Part shown: in pieces, positions 53,664 through 62,639 of the stretch
Layout of the letters: each line of letters starts with the position of its first letter
How positions within the stretch are numbered: the first letter of the stretch is position 1
Origin: Collimonas sp. PA-H2
Lineage (GTDB): Bacteria; Pseudomonadota; Gammaproteobacteria; Burkholderiales; Burkholderiaceae_D
NCBI RefSeq assembly: GCF_002564105.1
Contig: NZ_PDBX01000001.1
Span: 5,084,001 to 5,148,000, forward strand
Direction of reading: 5' to 3'
Length of the DNA: 64,000 nucleotides
Notes under the pieces: generated by a model
What the model saw: the letters and a program-made list of their open reading frames with translations, nothing else
Told to the model about the DNA's origin: nothing
Databases searched by the model: none
Translations under genes and position numbers: made by a program

Positions 53664-54950
53664 TTACATGGCTTCTTCAGTTTCCTGCGGGCTTTCTGCC
53701 GGCTGGGATTCCGCGCGCGCATGGCGTTGCCGCCGGAAGTGCAAGAACGCCAGCACCAGTGCAACGAGCTGCAGCGCCGCGCAAAAATAAAATGGCGTGC
53801 CGATGCGCCAATCATCTTTCGGCAGGTGCGATACCGCGCCTAGCAAGGGGGCGGCGATGATAGGCGCGACCACCGCCATCAGGCTGTTCAGTGAGCTGAC
53901 CGCGCCCAGCGTCTGTCCCTGGCTATGCGAATCCACTGCGCTGGAAATGATGCTCTGGATCGAGGCATTCACCGTGGAGCCGAAGATATTCGCAAAAATC
54001 ACCGCATACATCATCCAGGCGTGGCTGGCGGCGCCCCACAGCAGATAGGCGGCGGTGGACGACACCAGGCCGATGACTGCCAGCCGCTGCGGACTGAAAC
54101 GCTTCAGCAGCGGTCCCAGCAGCACGCCTTGCACCAGCACCGACACGATGCCGACCGCCGCCAGCGACTGGCCGTTTTCCAGCGGACCCCAGCCGAACTT
54201 GAAGGAGGTGTACAAGACCCAGATGGTGAACAGCATGAATTGCGCCAGGCCGTTGCAGGCGATCACCGCCACCAGCGGGCCGACTGTCTTCAGGCGCGAC
54301 AAGGCTTGCAGCGAGGTCAGCGGGTTGGCGAATTTCCACTGGAAGGCGCGGCGCCGGTCCACTGGAAGCGACTCCGGCAGGACGAAATAACCGTAGGCCA
54401 GATTGACCAGCGCCAGGCTGCCGGCGACGATGAAGGGCAGGCGCAGGTCGACCGCACCAAGCAAACCGCCCATCACCGGCCCGATGATGAAGCCGACGCC
54501 GAACATGGCGCCTATCATTCCGAAGCGCTTGGCGCGCTGTTCCGGCGCGGTGATGTCGGCGACATAGGCATTGCACACCGCGGCATTGGACTGCATGGCG
54601 CCGCCGATCAGGCGCACCACGATCAGCATCCACAGGGCAGTGGCAAAAGCCGTGGCGAAGAAATTCAACGCCAGTCCGCAAAACCCCAGCAGCAAAACCG
54701 GCCGCCGGCCATAGTTATCGGACAGTGCACCCAGGATAGGTGAACCGAAAAAATTCGCCAGGCCGAAAGCAAACGCCACGGCGCCGTACCAGAACGCCTG
54801 GTCGGCATGGTTGCCGGTGAACTGGCCGACCAGCGCCGGCAGGACCGGAACGATCAGGCCTATCGAAATCATGTCGATCAACACCGTCAGCATGATGAAG
54901 GGCATGGCAGCCTCGCGGGCGCGATGCTGGGGTGGGGTGGTGGTGGTCAC
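53664..54950 (-). CDS. Tet-type (DHA1) MFS efflux transporter
   Basis: A 428-residue inner-membrane antiporter of the TCR/Tet group. Motif A (GALSDNYGRRPVLLLG) and motif C (GFIIGPVMGG) are present, and the order of the 12 segments and the VARLIGG-like fourth segment (VVRLIGGAMQSNAAVCNAYVADIT) match TetA-like proteins, which often give low-level resistance or export other compounds. No TetR regulator is divergent here, so a role in tetracycline resistance is unproven. The C-terminus is charged and soluble. Confidence 0.87.
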   Translation of the reverse strand: MTTTTPPQHRAREAAMPFIMLTVLIDMISIGLIVPVLPALVGQFTGNHADQAFWYGAVAFAFGLANFFGSPILGALSDNYGRRPVLLLGFCGLALNFFATAFATALWMLIVVRLIGGAMQSNAAVCNAYVADITAPEQRAKRFGMIGAMFGVGFIIGPVMGGLLGAVDLRLPFIVAGSLALVNLAYGYFVLPESLPVDRRRAFQWKFANPLTSLQALSRLKTVGPLVAVIACNGLAQFMLFTIWVLYTSFKFGWGPLENGQSLAAVGIVSVLVQGVLLGPLLKRFSPQRLAVIGLVSSTAAYLLWGAASHAWMMYAVIFANIFGSTVNASIQSIISSAVDSHSQGQTLGAVSSLNSLMAVVAPIIAAPLLGAVSHLPKDDWRIGTPFYFCAALQLVALVLAFLHFRRQRHARAESQPAESPQETEEAM

Positions 54951-55531
54951 GCTGTGCTACTCCGGTAGGTAGTGTTAGGTGGTTGCGGGGTTCAGGGATC
55001 GCCTGGCTGCCAGCTGCCATCATATCCAAAATACGATGTAGTGGTCCGGCAAAATGAAGGTTTTCTGGCGCGCGGAAGGCCTGCTTTTTCCACTACGCCT
55101 GCATAGAAGGAACGCTCTGGGTTGTGAGGCTTTCCGGGCGGTGTCTGATGGAGTTGTTTTTATGGCATTTGCGCCAAAAATTCAACCTGGATTATTGCCT
55201 GTTGCAGCTTACCCGGACAACTGTCAATTCATGCAGGATGCTTTTTTCCGGCATCGGCTTCCAATATCAGCGCGCGTTGCTCCAGATGCCGAGCGATTGC
55301 GCATCGCTAGACGACATCGCCGCTGGCTTGCTCTAAAAATGCCGGAGAAATATGCGTCCTGAATATCAGTAATTCATGCGGGCCGGCCTGAGGAAATACT
55401 CCAATCGCAAGCCTCCGAAATCAGTAGCTAGCGGCCAGTTTAAGGTTCAGAATCGTTTCGTCTTCAGTTCATTTCCCCAGATATTCTGGAGTGAGCCGTT
55501 GGAGATTTATCGTCGATGAAAAGGAAGGCGT
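54951..55531. other. Long intergenic region without a convincing gene
   Basis: A gap of 581 bp between divergent genes. It holds two overlapping open frames (55054-55362 and 55124-55336) with poor ribosome-binding sites and no family resemblance; a decayed gene is possible. A small palindrome CCAGATATTCTGG (55477-55489) lies 43 bp before the next gene and could be an operator. Promoters for both flanking genes must lie here. Confidence 0.4.
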
Positions 55532-56662
55532 ATGGCTAAAGTAACTGGTTTATCCGGGAATGAAATTTTCTGCCTGGCGTTAAAGAATTATTCGGCGGGC
55601 GAAATTGTAGTAGGCAACAGCGTCAACTCGATGGGCTTCCTCGGCGGCATAGGCGCCGGCCTGAAAAACATGCTGGGCGGGGAGATCACGCAAGTCACCG
55701 CGGCGATCCACGAAGGCCGCGCCAATGCTTTTGAACGCATGAGCAAGGAAGCCATGCAGCAGGGCGCTTCCGGCGTGGCGGGGGTTTCCAGCGAACTGCG
55801 CTCGTTCAGCGGCAGCACCGAATTCCTGTTCGTAGGCTCCTGCATCCACTCGCGCGCGCTGTCCGGCCGTTTCTTCACCACTGCCGGCGATGCGCAGGAG
55901 CTGTACTGCCATATGGATGCCGGCTATATGCCGATCCAGCACGCATTCGGCAACATCGCCTATTCGATGGGCGTCGGCCGCGGCATCATCGGGTCGCTGA
56001 AAACCCTGGTGCGGGGCGAAATCGCCGAATACAGCAATATCTTCAACGCTACCCGCCACAAGGCGCTTGAGCGGCTGGTAGCTCAGGCCAAGGCGGATGG
56101 CGCCAATGCCGTGGTCGGCATCCGCACCACCATCCTGCCATGGATGGGCACGCACGAAATGCTGATGGCCGGCACCGCGTCGCGGCATAGCGCGTTGCCC
56201 ACCAGCGCAGACGGCAATCCGGTCACCAGCGACCTTACCGGTGAAGAGCTGTGGGCCATGACCAGTCTTGGTTATGCGCCGGTCAAGTTGCTGATGTCGA
56301 CCTCGATCTACTCGCTGGGCGTGGTGGGTGGCTTCATGGCAGCCTTCAAATCCTTCACCAAGGGCGAAATCAGCGACCTCACCACACTGATCCACGACGC
56401 CCGCGAAATTGCAATCGAGCGCCTGAAGAACGAAGCCGATGCGCTGGGCGCGGAAGAAGTGGTCGGGGTCAAGACCTATATCGCCGAAATCGGCAACGGC
56501 CTGGTGGAATTCATGGCGATCGGCACCGCGGTCAAGAAAATACCTGGCTTCTCGGTCCAGACCGCGGCGCTGCCTGCGCAGGCCATCATCCGCGACAAAG
56601 ATACCTGGATCGACGGTGATTTCGGCTTCTCGCTGGATCGGGATCGTGGCGCAAATTCCTGA
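55532..56662 (+). CDS. Protein with three tandem YbjQ-type (heavy-metal-binding) domains
   Basis: A 376-residue soluble protein made of three YbjQ/UPF0145-like repeats. Each has a strand-turn (NSVNSMGFLGG; NIAYSMGVGRG; TSIYSLGVVGG), a GEI element (GGEIT, RGEIA, KGEIS) and a helix with a conserved Arg/Glu (AFERMSKEA; ALERLVAQA; AIERLKNEA) ending in a GVxGV-like strand. YbjQ domains normally occur singly and form pentamers; three in one chain is unusual. The function of the family is unproven despite its heavy-metal-binding name. GGAAGG precedes the start. The SPFH gene follows 125 bp later, so the two are probably functionally linked. Confidence 0.85.
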   Translation: MAKVTGLSGNEIFCLALKNYSAGEIVVGNSVNSMGFLGGIGAGLKNMLGGEITQVTAAIHEGRANAFERMSKEAMQQGASGVAGVSSELRSFSGSTEFLFVGSCIHSRALSGRFFTTAGDAQELYCHMDAGYMPIQHAFGNIAYSMGVGRGIIGSLKTLVRGEIAEYSNIFNATRHKALERLVAQAKADGANAVVGIRTTILPWMGTHEMLMAGTASRHSALPTSADGNPVTSDLTGEELWAMTSLGYAPVKLLMSTSIYSLGVVGGFMAAFKSFTKGEISDLTTLIHDAREIAIERLKNEADALGAEEVVGVKTYIAEIGNGLVEFMAIGTAVKKIPGFSVQTAALPAQAIIRDKDTWIDGDFGFSLDRDRGANS

Positions 56663-56787
56663 CGGGCCCAGCCCCCATATCGTCATAAAAATCCCAAACT
56701 TTGCTATGACACTCTGGCTGGAAAATCGCCGGCAGACTCGCGGCGACGGGGAAAACGTAGCACTTAAAAATAAAAGAAAGAAACAAA

Positions 56788-58752
56788 ATGCTGAATCTGA
56801 TCACAAGCCTGGGCTGGTTGCCTACGGCGCTTATCATTCTTGTAGCGGCGGCCATCTTGCTGGCCATATTTTTTTCGGTGTCGGGCATCATCCGATACAT
56901 TCCGAACGGCAGGATCGGCGTGGTCGAGAAGCTGTGGAGTTCCAGCGGCTCGGTCAAAGCCGGCTTGCTGGCCCTGCATGGCGAGGCTGGCTTGCAGCCT
57001 GACCTGCGGCGCGGCGGCTTCCATTTTTTTGCGCCGTTCCAGTTCCGCGTGCACATCCATCCGATGGTATCGGTCACCCAGGGCCGTATCGGCTATGTCT
57101 TTGCGCGCGACGGCATCGACCTGCCTGCCGGGCAGACGCTGGCCGACAACGCCAAGGTGGAAGACTTCCGCGATGTCCGCTCCTTCCTCGAGGGCGGCGG
57201 CCAGAAGGGGCCGCAGCGCAAGATCCTGCGCGAAGGCACGCACATCATCAACCCGGCGCTGTTCGTGGTGATGACGGAAGAAGCGACCTATTCGCTGTCG
57301 CTGGATGCCCAGGAAAAGGCGTATTACGAGCAGATGCGCGGCGTGCTCGACGAGCGCAGCGGCTTTACGCCGGTGGTGCTGAAGGAAGTGGCCGGCACAC
57401 ATGATTCCGACCAGTTGGCCATCGTCACCGTGCAGGATGGCCCCGGTTTGCCCAAGGATGAGTTGCTGGCGCCGGATGTCGGCGACAGCCACAATTCATT
57501 CCAGGAACCGGAGAAATTCCTCGCCGCCGGCGGCCAGCGCGGCCGCCAGGAACGGGTGCTGGTGGAGGGCACGTATTACATCAACCGCTTGTTCGCCACG
57601 GTTGAGCTGATCAAGAAGACCATCATCCCGGTCGGCTATGTCGGCGTGGTGGTGTCCTATACCGGGCGCAAGGGTTCCGACTTGTCCGGCAAGGAGTACA
57701 GCCATGGCGAGCTGGTCGAAAGCGGTTGCCGCGGCGTCTGGCGCGATCCTTTGATGCCGGGGAAATACGCGTTCAACACTTACGCCGGCAAGATCGAACT
57801 GGTGCCGACCACCAATTTCGTGCTGATGTGGAAGTCCGGCGAGAGCGGTTCCAGCTTCGACAGCAACCTGCGCGAGATCACCTTGATCACCAAGGACGCA
57901 TTTGAGCCGCAATTGCCCTTGTCTGTGGTGGTGCATATCGATTACCGCAAAGCGCCGATGGTGGTGCAGCGCTTCGGCAATGTCGCCCAGCTGGTGGAAC
58001 AGACGCTAGACCCCATGGTGTCGTCGTATTTCAAGAATGTCTCGCAAACCAAGACCTTCATCGAACTGATCCAGTCGCGCAGCGAATTGCAGGGCAATGC
58101 TTCGGCCGACATGAAAGAGCGCTTCCAGGCGTATTCGCTGGAATTCCAGGAGGTCTTGATCGGCACGCCGAAGCCGCAACCGGGCGACACCAAGATCGAA
58201 AACATCATGGCGCAGCTGCGTGACCGCCAGATCGCCCGCGAACAGGTGGAAACCTTTGCGCAAAAGCAGATTGCCGCCGACAAGGAACGCGAGCTCAACG
58301 AGGCCGAGCAGCGAGCCTCCAAGCAGAAGGAACTGACCGGTTCGCTGGTGGATATCTCGATCAAGGAAAACCAGGGTTCGGCCAACGTCAAGGCGGCTGA
58401 AAAGAAGCGCCAGGAAATCGAAGCGTTGGCCCATGCGGAGAAATTCAAGCAGGAAATGGAAGGCTCCGGCCGTGCTTCCGCGATCAGGTCGGTCGGTGAG
58501 GCCGAAGCCTCCGCGATCAAGGCCAAGTCAGAAGCGATGCAAGGAGAGGGCGCCGACAAGCAGCTGATGCAAACCGTGATGCTGCGCCTGGCTGAAGCGT
58601 TTGAAACTTCCAAGGTGCCGCTGGTGCCGCAGATTCAGATGGGCGGCGGTGGCGATACCAATGCGTTCAATACCTTGCTGTCGCTGATGGGTTCGCTCAA
58701 GGCAGGTGAGCTGGCGCAGTCGCTGAAGCAAGAGCAAACGCCACACGTTTAA
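56788..58752 (+). CDS. SPFH/flotillin-like membrane protein
   Basis: A 654-residue protein with one N-terminal membrane segment (residues about 12-33, ALIILVAAAILLAIFFSV), an SPFH/band 7 domain (the core lies in two parts, about 40-130 and 265-420, separated by an insertion rich in charged residues), and a long C-terminal coiled-coil rich in Glu, Ala and Lys (about 440-590). SPFH proteins assemble into large cages or rafts that organise membrane enzymes and proteases. The sequence resembles the large flotillin-like bacterial group rather than HflK/HflC. The upstream YbjQ-repeat protein is the likely partner. Confidence 0.83.
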   Translation: MLNLITSLGWLPTALIILVAAAILLAIFFSVSGIIRYIPNGRIGVVEKLWSSSGSVKAGLLALHGEAGLQPDLRRGGFHFFAPFQFRVHIHPMVSVTQGRIGYVFARDGIDLPAGQTLADNAKVEDFRDVRSFLEGGGQKGPQRKILREGTHIINPALFVVMTEEATYSLSLDAQEKAYYEQMRGVLDERSGFTPVVLKEVAGTHDSDQLAIVTVQDGPGLPKDELLAPDVGDSHNSFQEPEKFLAAGGQRGRQERVLVEGTYYINRLFATVELIKKTIIPVGYVGVVVSYTGRKGSDLSGKEYSHGELVESGCRGVWRDPLMPGKYAFNTYAGKIELVPTTNFVLMWKSGESGSSFDSNLREITLITKDAFEPQLPLSVVVHIDYRKAPMVVQRFGNVAQLVEQTLDPMVSSYFKNVSQTKTFIELIQSRSELQGNASADMKERFQAYSLEFQEVLIGTPKPQPGDTKIENIMAQLRDRQIAREQVETFAQKQIAADKERELNEAEQRASKQKELTGSLVDISIKENQGSANVKAAEKKRQEIEALAHAEKFKQEMEGSGRASAIRSVGEAEASAIKAKSEAMQGEGADKQLMQTVMLRLAEAFETSKVPLVPQIQMGGGGDTNAFNTLLSLMGSLKAGELAQSLKQEQTPHV

Positions 58753-58765
58753 CGCGTACTAGTTC

Positions 58766-58800
58766 AAATTTGACCTGACAGGAAGTGCCAGGTCAAATCT
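58766..58800 (+). terminator. Inverted repeat after the SPFH gene
   Basis: Twelve-base arms AAATTTGACCTG / CAGGTCAAATCT (58766-58777 with 58789-58800, one mismatch) around an 11-base loop, 13 bp after the stop. No T run follows. Confidence 0.5.
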
Positions 58801-58876
58801 AGATCGGTCGGTAATGCTATTGGCAGGAACCGGCCAGGAGCCGCCGTTCGCGTTTTGATACCGATGGAGTGCGAAG

Positions 58877-59089
58877 ATGAAATTTGATTGGCATGGTGGG
58901 ATGATATCGCCCACAACTGAAATCGATTCCGACTACAAGAACACACAAAACGTTCGGCGCTTTCTCTCCAGTCAGTGTGGGACGGATTTCAAATTTGACC
59001 GCGAACTGATGGCCTATATACGTAACGGACTCCCGAAGAATATGGGTGATGTAGTGGACGAATGGAAGCGCCGCCGTGGACGTCGGTAA
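58877..59089 (+). CDS. Small DUF6434-like protein
   Basis: A 70-residue soluble basic protein. The sequence (MKFDWHGG...EIDSDYKNTQNVRRFLSSQCG...GDVVDEWKRR) resembles the small cytoplasmic DUF6434 family, which occurs alone or fused to SAP-like domains; I know no function. GC content is visibly lower than in the neighbours, suggesting recent acquisition. Confidence 0.7.
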   Translation: MKFDWHGGMISPTTEIDSDYKNTQNVRRFLSSQCGTDFKFDRELMAYIRNGLPKNMGDVVDEWKRRRGRR

Positions 59090-59209
59090 CCGGCCATTAG
59101 CGGTCCGTGGCGCATGCCGCGAATTTGATGGTGTTATTGCAATTTGCATGGCAACTTACGCAACATTCGACAGGTGGGTACATTTAGGCGAACTACTACA
59201 GGAGGGAAT

Positions 59210-59635
59210 ATGTCTGAGCGCGACACTAAGCTCCACGGTTGCTGGCGGTTGGTTTCTTGTGATACTGAGCTTCAGGACTCAAAGGAGCGCACTCATCCGT
59301 GGGGCGACGCCCCCAATGGGTACCTTATTTTCGGCTCTGATGGGCGAATGATGGTACTAATTACCGCAAAGGCGCGGGAGCCAGGGAATACAGATGAGAA
59401 ACTGGTGGCACTTTTCCGTACTGTGATGGCCTATACAGGACGGTATCGGATAGATGGGGATAGGTTCATCACAAAAGTTGACACATCTTGGAATGAAGCC
59501 TGGAACGGCAGTGAGCAGGAACGATTCTACAAGCTTGATGGAGACACGCTCGTCGTCTTTACGGCCTGGATGCCGAATCCGTTAGTATCAGGAAATTCAA
59601 TAGGAAGAGCCATTCTCAGTTTTGGACGCGAGTAA
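59210..59635 (+). CDS. Lipocalin-like domain protein
   Basis: A 141-residue protein of the bacterial lipocalin-like family: the opening LHGCWRLVSCDTELQD and YLIFGSDGRMMVLITAKAR are the usual first strands of the barrel, and ERFYKLDGDTLVVFT near the end is another conserved strand. It has no signal peptide, so it should be cytoplasmic, possibly binding a small hydrophobic ligand. I chose the ATG at 59210 because GGAGGG sits four bases upstream. Lower GC than its neighbours, like the gene before it. Confidence 0.8.
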   Translation: MSERDTKLHGCWRLVSCDTELQDSKERTHPWGDAPNGYLIFGSDGRMMVLITAKAREPGNTDEKLVALFRTVMAYTGRYRIDGDRFITKVDTSWNEAWNGSEQERFYKLDGDTLVVFTAWMPNPLVSGNSIGRAILSFGRE

Positions 59636-59972
59636 TTTCCCCTACGCTGAGTTCGCAACTAATCGCTAGTTTGCAGGTCATCAACTCGACGGTGAGTCTG
59701 GCAGCCAGGTAGCCACCAGTTGAATCCACAGTCGTTTCCGGACGGAGATTCGTACAACGAATATCTGGTCAAGTCTGAGTTAGTACATTTAATGGTATTT
59801 TTTTAATTTTAAGAAGGCCACGCCGGTTTGTGGTACGGATTTTTATTGAGGAATATCCATTTAAATCATGTTGTTAGTGAATTTTATTAAAGCTTTTTAT
59901 TCGATCTGATGCGGCTTTGCCGTTACATCTCCATCCTTGTAATTAATTAATGCATTGATTAATCTTCGATGC
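59636..59972. other. Intergenic region before the TetR gene
   Basis: A gap of 337 bp, AT-rich from about 59775 to 59965. Apart from the imperfect inverted repeat near its end I see no gene or RNA. Confidence 0.4.
59943..59965. promoter_or_regulatory. Candidate TetR operator
   Basis: TTAAT and ATTAA, six bases apart, form an imperfect inverted repeat in TTAATTAATGCATTGATTAA, 8-30 bases before the tetR start. The position suits autoregulation of the operon. Confidence 0.4.
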
Positions 59973-60647
59973 ATGACCACGTCTACACCCGCTCGCGGCA
60001 GACCGCTGGCATCCGACCAGGACAGCCGCGAAAAGCTGCTCGATACCGCCACCTTGCTGTTTTCCTCGCAGGGCATCGCGGCCACCACGGTAGCCGCCGT
60101 CGCGCGCCAGGCCGGCGTCACTGCCGCCATGGTGCATTACTACTTCAAGAACCGCGACCAGCTGATCGAAGCCGTGGTCGAGGAGCGGATCAGCCTGTTC
60201 ATCCACAGCATCTGGGATCCGATCAGCGGCGAGCAGCCGCCGGGGGAGATGATCATGGGTATCGTCGACCGGATGATCAGCACAACCGAAAAAATGCCCT
60301 GGATGCCGGCCTTGTGGGTGCGCGAAGTCCTGAGCGACGGCGGCCAGCTGCGTGAGCGCATGGTGCGGCGGGTGCCGTTGGATAAACTGGCCGTGTTCGC
60401 CGACAGCATCGCGCGCAGCCAGCAGGCGGGCCAGCTTAATCCGCAGCTGGAGCCGAACCTGATTTTCGTTTCCGTCATCGGCCTGACCATGCTGCCGCTG
60501 GCGATGGCGCGTACGCTCAAGGACAAGCCGTCATTGCCGATCGCGCACAAGGTGGCGCTGATGGACAAGGCGGCGCTGGTGCGCCATATCAAGGCGCTGC
60601 TGTTGCACGGGCTGGCCATGCCTGGCGCCGCCCTCACAGACGACTAA
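59973..60647 (+). CDS. TetR-family repressor of the export operon
   Basis: A 224-residue regulator. The N-terminal HTH is typical (REKLLDTATLLFSSQGIAATTVAAVARQAGVTAAMVHYYFKNRDQLIEAV, residues about 18-67), and the C-terminal ligand-binding domain resembles CerR/YbiH-like regulators, which control ybhGFSR-type exporters in enterobacteria. It is the first gene of the operon, 13 bp before the membrane fusion protein gene. I used the ATG at 59973, which gives a normal length. Confidence 0.9.
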   Translation: MTTSTPARGRPLASDQDSREKLLDTATLLFSSQGIAATTVAAVARQAGVTAAMVHYYFKNRDQLIEAVVEERISLFIHSIWDPISGEQPPGEMIMGIVDRMISTTEKMPWMPALWVREVLSDGGQLRERMVRRVPLDKLAVFADSIARSQQAGQLNPQLEPNLIFVSVIGLTMLPLAMARTLKDKPSLPIAHKVALMDKAALVRHIKALLLHGLAMPGAALTDD

Positions 60648-60660
60648 CCGGGGACTTTCC

Positions 60661-61650
60661 ATGCGCTACAGCCTGGCCGACCATCTCAAGCAGTTTTCCC
60701 GCCCTGCAGCCATGGCGGCTGCAGCCGTCAGCTGGCTGGCGCTGGCGGCCTGCACACCGGCCAACGACAACGATTGGCAGGGCTATGTCGAAGGCGAGTA
60801 TGTGTACGTCGCTTCTTCCCAGGGAGGGCGGCTGGATCGGCTGTCGGTGCAGCGCGGCCAGCAGGCGGCGTTGGGCGCGCCGTTGTTCACGCTGGAAGCG
60901 GGCGATGAAAGCGCCGCCCGCAACCAGGCGCAACGCCAGCTGAACGCGGCCGAAGCGCAACTGGCCGATATCCAGAGCGGCAAGCGGCCGCAAGAGCAGG
61001 ATGTGACGCGGGCGCAGTTGACGCAAGCGCAGGCGGCGGCCAGCAAAGCCGCGTTGCAGTTACGGCGCGACGAGCTGCAGTTCCAGGCCGGCGGTATCGC
61101 GCGCCAGCAGCTTGACGATGCGCGCGCGGCGGCGCAAACGGCGAGCGCCCAGGTCAGGCAGTGGCAAAGCCAGCTGGCGGTCGACCGCCTGCCCAGCCGC
61201 GCGGCCCAGGTACGGGCGCAGCAGGCACAGGTCGCCGCTGCGCAGGCGGTGCTGGAGCAGGCCGACTGGAAGCTGGGCCAAAAGACGATAAACGCAAGCC
61301 GTGCCGGACTGGTGTTTGACACCATGTACCGGGAAGGCGAATGGGTGGCCGCCGGCAGCCCTGTGCTGCGCATGCTGCCGCCGGAAAACGTCAAGATCCG
61401 TTTCTTCGTGCCGGAAACCATACTTGGGAGGCTTCGGATCAACCAGGCGCTGACGCTCAGCTGCGATGGCTGCCAGGCCAGCGTGGCGCTGCGCATTTCC
61501 TATATATCGACCGAATCCGAGTACAACCCGCCCATCATCTACAGCAACCAGTCGCGCGCCAAGCTGGTGTACATGATCGAAGCGCGGCCGGCGCCGGCCG
61601 ATGCGCTCAAGCTGCACCCGGGCCAACCTGTGGAAGTGAAACTGCCATGA
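60661..61650 (+). CDS. HlyD-type membrane fusion protein of an ABC exporter (YbhG-like)
   Basis: A 329-residue periplasmic adaptor. A possible lipobox (LALAAC at about residue 31) ends the signal. The barrel-sandwich half-motif (GYVEGEYVYVASSQGGRLDRLSVQRGQQAALGAPLFTL) is followed by a long coiled-coil hairpin (about residues 85-215), then the second half-motif and a beta-barrel. YbhG-type proteins link an ABC-2 transporter to an outer-membrane channel. The stop overlaps the ATPase start by 4 bp. Confidence 0.88.
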   Translation: MRYSLADHLKQFSRPAAMAAAAVSWLALAACTPANDNDWQGYVEGEYVYVASSQGGRLDRLSVQRGQQAALGAPLFTLEAGDESAARNQAQRQLNAAEAQLADIQSGKRPQEQDVTRAQLTQAQAAASKAALQLRRDELQFQAGGIARQQLDDARAAAQTASAQVRQWQSQLAVDRLPSRAAQVRAQQAQVAAAQAVLEQADWKLGQKTINASRAGLVFDTMYREGEWVAAGSPVLRMLPPENVKIRFFVPETILGRLRINQALTLSCDGCQASVALRISYISTESEYNPPIIYSNQSRAKLVYMIEARPAPADALKLHPGQPVEVKLP

Positions 61651-62639
61651 CTGCCGCCAGCGAATCTCACAGCGATGCCGAAAAGCCCGGCGGCGACCTG
61701 GTGGTCGATGTCGACCGCATCAACAAGCACTTCGGCAGCAAGCATGTGGTGAAAGACCTGTCGCTGCAGGTCAGGCGCGGCGAGATTTTTGGCTTCCTGG
61801 GGCCGAACGGCAGCGGCAAGACGACATCGATCCGCATGATGTGCGGCTTGCTGACGCCGGATTCCGGCCATGGCACCTGCCTGGGCTTCGATATCATCAA
61901 GCAGAGCTACCAGATCAAGCGCCGGGTCGGCTACATGACGCAGAAGTTCTCCTACTGGGACGACCTCAGCATCCGCGAAAACCTGGATTTCGTGGCGCGC
62001 ATCTATGGCATGAAGCAGCGCAAGGAAGTGGTCGACCAGAGCCTGGAGAAGCTCGGCCTGAGCAGCCGCGCCAAGCAGCTCGCCGGTTCGCTCTCGGGCG
62101 GCTGGAAGCAGCGGCTGGCGCTGGCCGCCAGCATGCTGCACCAGCCGGAGCTGCTGTTGCTGGACGAGCCGACCGCCGGCGTCGATCCGGCCGCGCGGCG
62201 CGATTTCTGGGAAGAGCTGCACCGGCTGGCGGCGGAAGGCATCAGCGTGCTGGTCAGCACCCATTACATGGACGAGGCTGAGCGCTGCCATAAGCTGGCT
62301 TACCTGGCCTACGGCAAGCTGCTGGTGCAGGGCACTGCCGCTGAAGTGGCGGCGGGGCAGGGATTGACGACCTGGGCGATCTATAACAGCCGCGACAGCG
62401 ACGACAACCAGCTGGTCGGCCTGTCCCGGCAGTTGCACGGGCAGCCCGGAGTCGATCAGCTGGTGGTGTTCGGCACCTCGCTGCACGTGTGCGGCAAGGA
62501 CGCCGCCTTGCTGGAGCAGACCTTGCGCCGCATCACCGCCGGCCAGGGCTTGCGCATGGAACCGATCGACACCAGCCTGGAAGACGTCTTCATCTACATG
62601 ATGAACCGCTCCGCCGACAATTTCGGAGATCAGCCATGA
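61647..62639 (+). CDS. ABC exporter ATPase (YbhF-like, single domain)
   Basis: A 330-residue nucleotide-binding protein. Walker A (GPNGSGKTTS), signature (LSGGWKQRLALA), Walker B (ELLLLDEPTAGVDP) and the switch His (VLVSTHYMDEAE) are all intact. E. coli YbhF has two ATPase domains in one chain; here there is one, so it should act as a homodimer. The start overlaps the preceding stop (ATGA), and the next gene overlaps in the same way. Confidence 0.92.
   Translation: MTAASESHSDAEKPGGDLVVDVDRINKHFGSKHVVKDLSLQVRRGEIFGFLGPNGSGKTTSIRMMCGLLTPDSGHGTCLGFDIIKQSYQIKRRVGYMTQKFSYWDDLSIRENLDFVARIYGMKQRKEVVDQSLEKLGLSSRAKQLAGSLSGGWKQRLALAASMLHQPELLLLDEPTAGVDPAARRDFWEELHRLAAEGISVLVSTHYMDEAERCHKLAYLAYGKLLVQGTAAEVAAGQGLTTWAIYNSRDSDDNQLVGLSRQLHGQPGVDQLVVFGTSLHVCGKDAALLEQTLRRITAGQGLRMEPIDTSLEDVFIYMMNRSADNFGDQP

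Noticed and set aside
55054-55362. Overlapping 102- and 70-codon ORFs before the YbjQ-repeat gene
   Set aside because: Neither has a good ribosome-binding site or a recognisable family; they overlap in different frames. A decayed gene cannot be excluded.
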